Shown here: piece after piece, positions 11,863 to 22,388 of the stretch | How positions within the stretch are numbered: the stretch's first letter is position 1 | Layout of the letters: each line of letters starts with the position of its first letter | Made by a program: the position numbers and the translations under genes | The notes under the pieces: model-generated | Told to the model about the DNA's origin: nothing | Seen by the model: the letters and a program-made list of their open reading frames with translations, nothing else | Database searches by the model: none | From: Aquilaria yunnanensis | Taxonomy: Eukaryota > Streptophyta > Magnoliopsida > Malvales > Thymelaeaceae | Assembly (NCBI GenBank): GCA_039654915.1 | Contig: CM077594.1 | Span: 45,771,001 to 45,835,000, forward strand | DNA length: 64,000 bases | Direction of reading: 5' to 3'

Positions 11863-12776
11863 GGGGTAGTCCAGTTATGGTGCCAAAACTGTGCATTTAG
11901 ACTCCCAGGATTTGGTAATGTTCTGTAGGCCATCAGAACACTACCCTCAGTGTGCATACCCAAGTGGCCCTCTTGGGCACTATGTAAACACCTGCATATT
12001 GGTCCAACCATCACACACATATTCACATTTCATGCACACCATGGCACCAAAGAAGCAAAACACTAGCACAAGTCTTAGTTTTGGCTTTCACACATTAGGC
12101 AATCTTGTCAAGTTCTAGTGGCCAGCTACTGCACCTGTAACTTCCACTAATAAACTGTATCATTCTAGCCACATACCCCCTGTTTTATTTGCTCCATTAT
12201 CAAGTAGAGACTTAGATCAAACCAAGGAATTTTTTTTTACATCAATAGCCCACCTATGGACTAAGTTATGGATTTTTTAATTTGGTTACAAAATTCTGAC
12301 CAAATGAACAGTAACTCAGCCGAATTTACAACATCATATCTTTGGCTGCAGAGAGCTAAATCCATAAATTATGAATCCAAGTTAAACCTATAGATGTCCT
12401 CTAGGTGTGGTCAAAATTTCATGCCAAGATTCATTCTACACAGGGAGATATTAAACTTTAGGTCCAAAGTCAAAATTCTGGCAACTTTTGGACCATTTTG
12501 CCCATACAATTTTTCCAAACCATGCAAACACTTCATTCACAAGGGGAAAGCCCTCCAAGGCTATCCCATATATTTCCATTACACATAGGAATTACATTCC
12601 ATTTATTTTAATAACTTTATGTGGCCAAAACAGAATTTACAAGTAAGCAGCCCATCATTCACACTTAGGCAGCTTTGCACCACATCACTTACATAGCCAA
12701 AACATTACTCAAATGTTCACATACTTGTCTCATCTTACATACACTACATGTACATGCATACATTCACTAAAAAATG
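11863..12776. other. Unassigned AT-rich stretch between inverted LTR fragments
   Basis: About 0.9 kb without a convincing gene. It reads like LTR or untranslated retroelement sequence (low complexity, many short frames). It may be the distal part of LTR K2 on the minus strand. I found no PBS and no polypurine tract at 11863, so a normal 5'LTR-interior-3'LTR arrangement is not demonstrated. Confidence 0.4.
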
Positions 12777-14340
12777 GTCTTAACTCAGCTAAATACACAC
12801 CCTAAGTTACAGGAGTGCCTGAGACACAATGGACTCCAAAAACAGGATGCTGGACAGCTGCTGCATAACACGGTAAGTACCACCATTAAAAATACCAAAT
12901 GTGCTCCTAAAATCACCAAAATTTCCAGATCACAACTAGAAATATGGAAGTTCATGTACCTGAGATTTCAGATCAAAACTCAAACCACAAAGGTTAGTTT
13001 GAAGGTGATCTTTCAGCTGGACCTGAAATGACAGAATTGAGGGGAGTAAGTTTCATTGAGAAACTTAGTAAGGGTAACACTTGGATTTAGTAGGCAATGT
13101 GACCCTAATTAAAACCTGCTTCCAAAGACACTAAAACACAAAAACCACAATGCATATATACAAGATATAGCAACCAAATGCAGCAGCCAAACACAAACAA
13201 CAAACACATGAAATGTGGCAGCAACATATACCATAGGTTAGCCCATAAAACACATAATAAACAAAACCAAATCACTATGGCAGCCCTCCTCAAGCTAATG
13301 CTTGCTCTTAGGAGGATTTTAACAGTAGTTAGTACTAACTTTGGGCTCTAGAAACCCTCACTTTGCTGCCATCATTGTGCACTTCACACTAGGTCACAAA
13401 ACCTTCAATAAGTGCACTCCCCTCACTAAGCTTGGTTCATCAAGCTCATGGCTCTCTTCCAAGCTTAGCCCTAGCTCCATGGATGTTTGGAAATTGCAAA
13501 AAATAGTCCATGAGATCAAGAGAACCCTTACCAAAGTGGCTAGGCGGAAAATCAAGCTTGATCCTTGAAGTATCGAAGAAATAGCTCTAGTTTGCTTCCA
13601 ATTGCTTCCTTTTGCCCTCAATTTCAATCAATTGCAAGTTTGAAGGTGTGGTGGCTAAGGAGGAAGTATGGCTGTGTTCTTGGGATAGGGGACGACGAAA
13701 ATGAGAGAGGGATAAGTGATTTGGCCACTTAAATGGACCTAAATGAGCTTAAGGGTACCAAAACACACTTAACAAGCTTAACCTTGCTTTTTGTCATTTT
13801 CCTTCTCACTAATTATGGTTTCTTTGTCTCAAACTCATTGGTACACATGTGGCCAACATTTTTGACTAATTATCAAGTCATGGCTGCCTCCCTCATGGTG
13901 GGATAACCCCAAAATTCCACCCTTAGACTTAAGTCAAAAGCTTGAACACCTTAAGGTTTACACTAGGACATTTAGGTCCTTATTGCCTTTAGTGTTTCCT
14001 TTGTCCAAACTTGTCTTCCATGAGTAATTTGGTCCTCCAGTGGCACTTTCATACCATTTATATCCTTCTCATAACTCTCCAAGTCTCTTTCTTGAGAGTT
14101 TTGCAATTGAGTACCTAAATTTCCCAAACCTTACAAAAAAGTCCAAAGGTTGCTTGACAAACAAGCAATCCTTTAGGATTTTATTGGGGGCCAAGTTGCC
14201 AACTTGGAACACTTTTTGAGGAGGTGTTGATCATGCCTTTTACCCCTACACTTCAATCACTATGGTTAGAATTACACAATATAATGGTTTTTAGCCATTA
14301 TGAAACACTTGTAATTCTCACATTTTGTGAGGTGGTGACA
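12777..14340 (-). repeat. LTR K2, Tekay type, minus strand
   Basis: On the minus strand it begins TGTCACCACCTCACAAAATG at 14340. Its first 680 bp duplicate K1. It then follows the same order of landmarks as the second half of B's LTR (52298-52870): a GAGGAGGGCTGCCATAG phrase (minus strand of about 13278), a transcript-like stretch ending in GTTTTAGTGTCTTTGG, and a GCAGCTGYC phrase near 12860. It is a diverged copy of B's LTR in opposite orientation. The LTR end (CA plus PBS) could not be located. Confidence 0.72.
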
Positions 14341-14586
14341 GGAAGTCACTCCTCCATGCCAACATGTGATACAATGAGGATGCCATCGGGCATAAAAAAT
14401 TTGCATCCAAAGACACTAAAACAGAAAAATGACAATGCATATAAACAAGATATAGCAACCAATTGAGACAACAATTCACAACCAAACAATCACATGAAAT
14501 GCAGCAGCAACATATACCATAGGTTAGTCCATGAAACACATAATAAACAAAACGAAATTACTACGGCTGAAAAACCTAGTATGGAT
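14341..14586 (-). repeat. Second inverted copy of an LTR segment, joined to B's gag
   Basis: Bases 14395-14571 repeat 13110-13290 (CCAAAGACACTAAAACA through the ACATAATAAACAAAAC phrase), so part of the inverted LTR is present twice in the same orientation. Near 14571 the similarity stops, and the last 16 bases (TGAAAAACCTAGTATGGAT) read on into gag of element B across the solo LTR that follows. The join shows that B's 5' LTR and most of its gag were lost by rearrangement. Confidence 0.6.
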
Positions 14587-16941
14587 TGTAATGCCCGTAA
14601 AATCCTAAGTAATTACGCCTCAGGCGATGAGGATTTAAGGCTTAAGAATTTTACCTAAATTAGGAATTTAGCTCATTGAGTTTGGGAGACACTAAATTAA
14701 GTGGGACCAGGGAGGATGATGAGTGTTAGAAACTCTTAGAATTTAAACTTGGCTTAGGCCAAGCAAAATGATGGAAATTTGAGGTAATGGACTCAATTGG
14801 CAAAGGGGACTTTCGGTGATTGGGCTCAATTGCCCAAATGCAAGGAATTGATGGACCAAGGGGAGCATTAGCCAATTTTAAAGGCATTGGATGCCATGGC
14901 TGCCACCTCCCTCCATTTTTTATTATTTTAATCCCCCTCCCATCCAACTCATCACTTAGGATTCCTTCCTCCACCTACTTTCACCAAAGTCTTCCAATTT
15001 GTCCCCCATTTTGTCTCCCACTCACCCCTATGTGAATCACATGATCTACCTCATTCTCTCCCCTCAAAATTTGTCCATACTACCAAAAAATACACTCCCG
15101 TTAACTCCTCTAAACTTCATTCAGCACATTTCACTCTCTCTCTTCAATCTTTCTCTACATTTGCTCTCAAACACTGTTCCAAACTTCTTCTTCCTTCTAA
15201 AGTTGGCCAACACTAATTCTTGAGCATCCTTGAGATTTTTCCATGTGTTCTTGGTGTCTAAAAAGTCTTAGGAACACCCAAAGCAAGAATCAAGAAGCAG
15301 ATTGAAAGAAGGAGACTTTTTTTGAAACTATCAACTAAGAGGAGTTTCGGCCAAATCATGTTCTTGGCATTATTGTGTTTGAAGCTTGTGTTCTTATACA
15401 CATAAGGTTCTACAACCTTCGAAGGCAAAGAATCAAGTGGTGGATTCAAGAAAAGATGAGCGGGAACTTGAAGGAAATCAAGCTGAAGGATTTGGCCATA
15501 CCTTCTTTGGTTGAGGTATTGTGTGTTCCACCAAGTTTTCTTGGTATATGTAAAGCTTTCATGCTGTGGTGATGCAAGAATATACTTGCTAATGTTTTGA
15601 CCATTATAGGTTCTAGAGCTAGAAACCAAGTTCTAGCTATAACAAGCAAGGACAAGTAAGAAAAACAAGCTACTAAAAGCTTTCGGGCAACGAGGGTTGC
15701 AAATAGTTTGGTAAGGCTTCTGATACTCTTTTGAGTATTCTGGCCCTTGGGTGATGGATATTGGATGCCATGTGATGCTAAGGCACTACAGACGGTTATG
15801 TTTTGTTACTTAGGCAACTATATGCTAGCAAGCTTCGTGCAAGCATTATCGCTAGGAATTGAGTCGGCCAACTCAATTCCCAAGCATAAAGAGATCTTAC
15901 ATTAATACGGACTAATAAATGGTTAACCAAAATTAAAGAAAATATGCTCATGCTTGCTTTGCCCTTCATGGGAATATGGTGTTAAGTGGTGTATGTGTTT
16001 GTGTGCTTTTATGTTTGGTTATGCTTGCTGACCTTGATTATTATTATATGCATATATCCTATATTTTATTTGTCTTAGTGTTTTCTTTGTAGGAGCTTGG
16101 ATTATATTTTGCCAAGATATACTTGTGCTATGTTAGGCTTTACGAGCTGTACGGAATCCTTACCGAGTTTTACTCATGCCCTTCTCTACTAAATGTAGGA
16201 AAAGGAACACTAGAATGGAACTAAGATCAAGAGGATTTTATACTCTTTTTGTTGGTAAAAAGGTTTGTGTGTACACATGTGTTTGCTCAATATTCTAAGT
16301 ATTCTAAGTGTTACCGGTTGCTTGTGTAACAAGCTAATATGTGTGGAGTTTATGTGTAGGACTTGGAGTCTAGATTATGGGAACAAATTCTCTAAGGCGG
16401 AAAGTGTGTTCTCTGGCTCTTTGTGTGGTTTGCCATGTTTGCACATGTCCTACAATAGTGGTCTTCTCTAAATGACCAAACCTATGATAAAAATGTACTT
16501 TAAGAACTTTTAGCCATAATATGTGTTAATGGCTTGTATATAGACTGTTGGACTTTTGGAGGTCATGAACATTTTGGGCCTAAGTAATGTTGATGATGGA
16601 TTTGAATAATCATATTTTTATATGCCTATGCTTGATTATGAAAAACATGTGCATGATAAACAAAGTTTTCAAAGCTTGATTTGGTGTTTTGGTTGCCATG
16701 CATGTACTTGGCTATGTTTGATAATGAGCTTGAAACGAACACACAAGTTCCATATAAGTACTAGCTTATTTCTGAGAGCATAATATAAACTTTTAAGTAA
16801 CTAATTAATGAGCTAGCACTAGTAATGTCCCTGGATTCATGCTCATATGTTTTGGTAAGGATTAAATGCCCCTTTGTGGAATTTCGCTGCATGGTTAAGT
16901 AATTGGGCCCGAATGGGCCAGGCGCTAAGTTGGCCATGACA
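14587..16941 (+). repeat. Solo LTR I (2,355 bp)
   Basis: Starts TGTAATGCCC, ends GGCCATGACA, and is flanked on both sides by the 5-bp duplication TGGAT (14582-14586 and 16942-16946). No second copy, PBS or interior is present, so it is a solo LTR left by unequal recombination. Its tail (TAATTGGGCCCGAATGGGCCAGG, about 16898) and its middle (GCTGACCTTGATTATTATTAT followed by TTTTCTTTGTAG) resemble LTR A, so it is the same broad group. It interrupts gag of element B. Confidence 0.93.
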
Positions 16942-17186
16942 TGGATGGTAAGGCCAAGGGTAAGTTTATTGGCCCAAGCTGTCCTTGATGTAAGAAGTTT
17001 CTTGGCAAGAGGCTATGTTATTTTGAAACACAGGCATGTCTTAGATGTGGATATTTGGATCATTGGATCAAGGACTGCCTTTTTATCCAAAGAAGAGGGC
17101 AAGAGGACGAAGGCTGGAATAGGCCTAATATGCCACCCACTAGAAACAATCAACCAAGGGGTCTTCCTGGAGCTTAAAGGCCTCAA
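16942..17186 (+). pseudogene. Gag nucleocapsid remnant of element B
   Basis: The frame from the solo-LTR junction contains the zinc knuckle CLRCGYLDHWIKDC at 17037-17078 (CX2CX4HX4C, all four ligands present). It is preceded by a second Cys-containing patch (SCP-stop-CKKFLGKRLC), the usual upstream half of the Tekay nucleocapsid. An in-frame TGA at 16987 breaks it, and the frame is closed again before PR. It would bind element RNA during packaging in a live copy. Capsid sequence upstream is absent. Confidence 0.7.
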
Positions 17187-17636
17187 GTGCAAAAAGCAGG
17201 AAGGGTATTCTATCTTGATAAGGGAAAGACATCCCAACAAAGAGCACTTAGAGGTAACATTTATTTTAATGGTGTACCAATTAGTGTATTATTTGATACT
17301 GGTGCCTTAGTGCCTATTGTGGCTAGAAAGTTAACTGAATCCATGAAATTGTCTATAGAATTCATGCCTAATATATCATTAGTAAAAACATCAAGTAGTC
17401 AATGTCTTTTCACTAATGAATTGGCTAAGAATTGTGAGCTAATAGTTGGAAAGACTAAGATTTTGACTGATTTGCTGGTGTTAAATAGTCCAAGGTATGA
17501 TATTGTTCTTGGCATGGATTGGTTGGCAAAGCAAGGAATCAAGATTGATCATGCTAAAAGACAAATCAAAATGGCTAGTAATGAAGTTCATGCATTAGTG
17601 AATTCTAAGGATAGGGAGTTTATGGCATGGAACTAG
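17187..17636 (+). pseudogene. Aspartic protease region of element B
   Basis: A 149-codon open stretch holds the retropepsin active site LFDTGA (GAT at 17295) and, about 70 residues on, the flap-side phrase DIVLGMDWLAKQ, in the order typical of Ty3/Gypsy proteases. It would cleave the Gag-Pol polyprotein. The stretch is open only because later frameshifts (around 17630 and 17950) separate it from RT. The ATG at its start is not a natural initiator. Confidence 0.8.
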
Positions 17637-18656
17637 AAGTTATGGATGAAATTCCTGTGACTTCTGAAGATGAATATTATGCATTGACTGGTGTTGAAAT
17701 TGATGAGGAAGTTAATAGAATACCTGTAGTGAGATGCTTTCCACAAGTCTTTCCTACAGACCTGCCAGGTATTCCCCCTCCAGAAAAGATAGAATTTGAA
17801 ATCGAGTTACGAATTGGGGTAGTACCAATATGCATACCTCCTTATAGAATGCCAATCACTAAGATGACTAAGCCCAAGAAATAACTTGATGAACTGCTTG
17901 AAACAGGGTTAATAAGACCAAGTGCTTCATTGTGGGGGCTCCAATTCTTTTTGTGAAAAAGAAGGTGGATCATTGAGATTGTATATTCACTATAGAAAAT
18001 TGAATGCTCTGACTATCAAAAACAAGTATCCACTCCCTAGGATTGAAGATCTATTTGATCAACTTAGGGGAGCAAAGATCTTCTCTAAGATTGATTTGAG
18101 ATATGGATACTTTCAGTTAAGAGTAAAGGAGAAGGATATACCCAAGACAGCATTCCAAACAAGATATGGACACTATGAGTATACAGTTATGCCATTTGGC
18201 TTGACTAATGCGCATGCTACATTCATGGACTTGATGAACCGTGTGTTCAAACTTTACTTGGACAAGTTTGTAGTGGTGTTCATTGATGACATCTTAGTGT
18301 ATTCCAAGGATGAAAGTGAACAAGAGCAACACTTAAGAACTATCTTGAACACACTGTTGGACAGTCAATTGTATGCAAAATTTTCCAAATGCCAATTCTG
18401 GTTAAAGGAAGTGTCTTTCATAGGACACATCATTGATGCACAGGGCCTTAGAGTAGACCCTGAAAAGGTCAAAGCTGTGCAAGAGTGGGAAAGACCTAAG
18501 ATTGTAAAGGAAGTTAGAAGCTTGCTAGGACTGGCAGGCTATTACAAAAGATTTGTGGCAAAATTTTCCATGATTGCCTCAGCTCTTACTCAATTGACGA
18601 AGAAAGGTCAAATATTTGAATCGACTAAGAAGTGTAAAAATGTTTTGGGGAACTGA
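17637..18656 (+). pseudogene. Reverse transcriptase of element B
   Basis: The linker and RT N-terminus lie in one frame to 17881, where a TAA follows PKK. A shift near 17950 moves the rest into another frame, open from 17922 to 18656. There the fingers ([22 protein letters not shown]), palm ([15 protein letters not shown]), MPFGLTN and the catalytic box [12 protein letters not shown] (18279-18308) are all readable, followed by the thumb. FIDD is the usual chromovirus form of YXDD. The domain is recognisable over about 240 residues but cannot be made as one protein. Confidence 0.85.
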
Positions 18657-19260
18657 AGAGCAGATTGACTGAAGCTCCAGTGTTGATCGTTCCTGATCCA
18701 TGCAAGCCATACATCATTTATACAGATGCATCTAGATATGGGCTAGGATGTGTTCTAATGCAAGATAGAAAAGTGATTGCTTATGGGTTAAGGCAACTGA
18801 GACCCTATGAGCGAAATTATGCTACCTAGGATCTAGAGCTTGCTACTGTGATATTTGCCCTAAAGTAATGGTGACACTATTTATCGGTAAGTTCATTCCT
18901 GATATACACTGACTATAAAAGCCTAAAGTACTTGTTCACTTAGAAAGAATTGAACATGAGGGAAATAAGATGGTTGGAGTATGTTAAAGACTATGTATAC
19001 TGAGGGCAAAGGCAATTTGGTGGCAGATTCCTTGAGTAGAAAGTATACAAGATTAATAAAAGGTGGTTTTACAAAGGATGTAACTGAAGAAAATTGTTTA
19101 TTATGCCTTTGGCATAAGTGGCAGAAATGGGAAAATGCATAAGTCAATACATTGACCATACAATCAAGATGGATTGAAGAAAGAAGAAAGGCACAAGAAG
19201 TAGACCGAAACTTGAAGAAGATTTTATTGGAAGACAAAGAGTCCTTGTAAGAATCCTTTG
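18652..19260 (+). pseudogene. RNase H remnant of element B
   Basis: After a frameshift at about 18640 the sequence reads [22 protein letters not shown], with the first catalytic Asp of a Ty3 RNase H in YTDAS near 18722. [13 protein letters not shown] and DLELA follow. Several stops (18830s, 18860s, 18940s) and a missing stretch after YTDYKSL show strong decay. This is the single, Gypsy-type RNase H; there is no second one as in the Tat elements. Confidence 0.72.
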
Positions 19261-19301
19261 CCTACAAGTAAGGATTACTGTACTTCAAGGACAAAATATA
19301 T

Positions 19302-20096
19302 GTGCCTAGCGAGCAACAACTCAGAAATGAGATATTTGAAGAAGCTCACATGATCAAACTAAATATCTGTCATGGAAGTGAAAAGATGTACAAAGACTTG
19401 AAGAAACATATTTTGTGGCCAAACATGAAGAAAGACATGGCCATATATGTGTCTAAATGTGCAACATGCCAAAGGGTGAAGGTAGACCACCATAAGCTAG
19501 CAGGAACACTACAGAGTTTACCCATTCTAGTTAGAAAGTGGGGTAACATAACAATGAACTTCTTAACTGGCTTGCCTATGACCAAATTAAGACATGACAC
19601 AATCTGGGTCATTGTGGAAAGGTTAACCAAGAGTGCCCACTTCTTGCAAATAAAGATCACAGACTCACTAGAAAACTTGGCACAAATGTACGCCAAAGAA
19701 ATAGTAAGACTGCACGGAGTTCCAAACTCCATAGTGTCAAATAAAGATCCAAGGTATACAACTAGATTTTGGAGTGCTTTTCACAAGGCACTAGGATCCA
19801 AAATCCACTTGAGCACTACTTATCATCCTCAGATTGGTGGACAGACTGACAGTGTGATTCAGATACTGGAGGACATGCTCAAGAGTTGTATATTGGATTT
19901 TAAAGGAGAATGGGACCAACAATTACCTTTGGTGGAATTCTCGGACAACAACAGTTATGAAAGCACCATTGGTTTGGTACCTGATGAAGCCCTTTATGGG
20001 AGAAGGTGCATGACACCCCATTGTTGGGTGGAAGCCTCGGATACACTTGAGTTAGGTCCAGAGCTTATTGAAGAGACAACAAGTAAAACCAAGTAG
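19302..20096 (+). pseudogene. Integrase core of element B with substituted catalytic triad
   Basis: The frame contains an HHCC zinc-binding region (H...H in the first 25 residues, then CATC) and the DDE core. The three catalytic positions are changed: ITMNFLTGLP has Asn (AAC, 19557) for Asp, VSNKDPR has Asn (AAT, 19740) for Asp, and GQTDSV has Asp (GAC, 19848) for Glu. The spacing between the second and third is 35 residues, as expected, so the alignment is secure. Such an integrase could not join DNA. A TAG at 20094 separates it from the C-terminal part. Confidence 0.85.
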
Positions 20097-20141
20097 ATAC
20101 AGGAAAGGTTAAAAATACCTAATGAGAGGACCATTGCTTAT

Positions 20142-20627
20142 GTGAACAAAAGAAAAAGAGACTTAGAGTTTGAGGATGGTGATAAAGCATGGCTTAAAGT
20201 GGCACCAACCAATGACACTGTTAGATTTGGTAAAAGAAGTAAGTTATCTCCAAGGTATATTGGTCCTTATGAAATACTGGAATGGGTTAGCAAGGTGGCT
20301 TCTAGGTTGGCTTTACCGCCAAGTATGTTAAGTGTCCACAATGTTTTCCACATCAATATGCTTAAGAAATGTTTACTGGACATAAAGCACACTATAGTAG
20401 TGAAAGACATCCAATTAGAGGCTAGTCTGACATACGAAGAGAAACCTATAGCTATCTTAGCTAAGGATACCAGAAGGTTAAGAAACAAGCTTATTCCCAT
20501 GGTCAAAGTTCAATGGTTACACTATTCTGAAAGAGAGCCGACCTCAAAAATAGAGAAAGAAATGCAAGAAAGATATCCAAAAGAATGGCCCAACCTAAAG
20601 GGAATTTTGGAGGTCCAAAATTTTTAA
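20142..20627 (+). pseudogene. Integrase C-terminus with chromodomain, element B
   Basis: The stretch, open for 161 codons, contains the GPY/F-type module (LSPRYIGPYEILEWV) and the VFHINMLKKC phrase. It ends in a chromodomain-like segment with aromatic and acidic residues (VKVQWLHYSEREPTSKIEKEM). In living chromoviruses this domain directs integration to marked chromatin. It ends 11 bp before the 3' LTR. The same terminal phrase can be traced, degraded, at the end of element A. Confidence 0.82.
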
Positions 20628-20638
20628 GACGGGGAAAA
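20628..20638 (+). promoter_or_regulatory. Polypurine tract of element B
   Basis: GACGGGGAAAA directly precedes the LTR start TGTTACCACC at 20639. Confidence 0.8.
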
Positions 20639-21514
20639 TGTTACCACCTTCACAAAATGGGAAAATTACAACACAAGGACCAAAAATTATATGCTTTAAT
20701 TTTTACCAAAGTGTATGAATTATGAAGTGTAAAGTATTCAATATACACTCCCTTAAGTGGCATAAACAATGATAATTTGGTCCTTAAGAAAGCATTGGCA
20801 TATTGCCTAAATTTCAAGTAACCTATGGACTAAATTGTAAGGTTACAAAGGTTGGGTACTCAATTGCACAAATTTCCAAAGATGGCTATGGAAAGGACAT
20901 GGATGGAATTATAAAGAAAGGACATGGATGGAATTAAGGATATTGTTGGGGACCAAAGTGCTCAAGGAGGCAAAGTTAGTCATTCAATGCTTAAGGACAC
21001 TTAGGGGCTTAAGTGTCCCAAACTTTTCTAAAAGTAAAAAAGACCCTCGACCAAGGTTAAAATAGGTCAATAATTGTCATTTTCCCGTCCCAAATGGCTG
21101 ATAAAAATGTTCTCTAAGTGTGGCCTAAAGCTTGCAAAATTTGCAAACATGCCATTACTAAAGACCAAGAGAGAAATAAAGCTAGAAAAAAAAAATCATT
21201 TTTCCCCCATTTCACCCAAAAATTTGACCTCCAACTACTAGGGTTCTTCCTTCAACTCCTCTAAATTGCTCCATAGCCACCATATCTTATGAAATTAAGA
21301 CAAAGCAATAGAAAGAAAGAGAATTCAACAAAGAGCACAAAATCCCTAGTTTTTGGGTCATCTAGGGTTTTGGCTTAACACCTCAAGGTAAGAGTTTTAT
21401 TAAGTTTACTAGATTGTTCACTTTACTTCCAAATATTCATGAAGCTAAGACCATGCTTGGAAGAGAACAAAAAGCTCATGGAACCAAGTTTGGGTTAAAG
21501 CGAAAGAAGCATGG
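20639..21514 (+). repeat. 3' LTR of element B, left part
   Basis: Begins TGTTACCACCTTCACAAAATG and runs 876 bp, until element C1 interrupts it. CATGG (21510-21514) is the left copy of C1's target duplication. It shares landmarks with the inverted LTRs K1 and K2. Confidence 0.85.
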
Positions 21515-22388
21515 TGATAGCCAAACGCTATCGCCTCTATCTGGCCGAACTCCCTGCCACAAGAATGGCCAGAAGAAGCTGGCGCTACCCGAGAAAAGGT
21601 GTTGTCATGCACCTCGGGAGATAGCCGAAGAGCTCCGAGCCCGGCACGCCAGGAAAACCCGAGGACACTACTTGCCCCCCCAAGGTTGTGAGCCGATCGC
21701 CTTCGGAAAAGCGGCACCAGACATAGTGAGCCGAACATGATATCCCCGAAGGCGGAACTCCCTGAAACTGGGAACCCCCGAACTGAGGGCTTGTTTCCCG
21801 AAGAGGCTCTGTCCGTACCAAAGGACGACCTCACCCAGGGACTTCGGGAGTACGGCAGGAGCATTTATGGAAGCATTTAAGGAAGCCTCTGACACGTCCT
21901 TTCACAGACGTCACAAGCCGCCTCAAAAGGACCTCTGACACACGGACGCCATCAGAATCACATCATGGCCCATCTCAGCACGTGGCTCAAGGCAACCTGC
22001 TACCAGCTATCTGTCTCCTACGCCCAGAAATTCAGGAACATCCGACCAAACACGTGTCGCAATCTGAACGGGCTAGGCACTCCTATAAATACCAGGAATT
22101 AATACTTGGCAGGAGGTTGGTCGGCAAAATACTGCTCCCACACTCTGAGAAAATTACCAGGCGAGACTCTTCAGCCTTGTGTGCTATTACCTTTGCCTTT
22201 TTCTCAGCCACCACTGACTTGGGCGTCGGAGGCTCCCCCCCCGGAAAAACACTCCGGGGGCCTCCTAACCCTTTGTTTCTGAGCTTTCAGGCACACTCCC
22301 TTTGGCGATCCATCCTCCAGGCGTTCTTCCTCCCAGAAGTCTCTCCACCAGTCACTATGACTATAAACGATGAGGCCCCAGGCCATCA
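21515..22388 (+). repeat. 5' LTR of element C1 (874 bp)
   Basis: Starts with the inverted repeat TGATAGC-CAAAC-GCTATC and ends GGCCCCAGGCCATCA. It carries its own promoter signals in the 3' half, and the start of gag lies 32 bp before its end. Confidence 0.94.
22051..22091 (+). promoter_or_regulatory. LTR promoter of C1: G-box and TATA box
   Basis: CACGTG at 22051-22056 lies 28 bp upstream of TATAAATA at 22084-22091. The G-box/ABRE core next to a canonical plant TATA box, with gag about 270 bp downstream, marks the genomic-RNA promoter. Transcription would start about 30 bp after the TATA box. D, H and G carry equivalent motifs. Confidence 0.78.

Larger units (their letters stand above)
14571..21514 (+). 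mobile_element. Element B: Tekay-type chromovirus, 5'-truncated (LTR continues at 52298-52903)
   Basis: Order: gag nucleocapsid, PR, RT, RNase H, IN, chromodomain, polypurine tract, 3' LTR. The domain order and the C-terminal chromodomain place it in the chromoviruses, and the RT and IN motifs look like Tekay/Del. The 5' LTR and N-terminal gag are missing. Every domain has frameshifts or stops, and the integrase catalytic triad is substituted. It is the oldest element of the central nest, since I, C1 and G are all inserted in it. Confidence 0.85.

Noticed and set aside
11863..12776. A small host gene between the inverted LTRs
   Set aside because: Only short frames below 90 codons without recognisable motifs; base composition and wording are like the adjacent LTRs.
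17187..20627. Chromovirus pol as an endogenous pararetrovirus
   Set aside because: Integrase, a chromodomain, LTR and an initiator-Met-type family context are present. Caulimoviruses lack integrase and LTRs.
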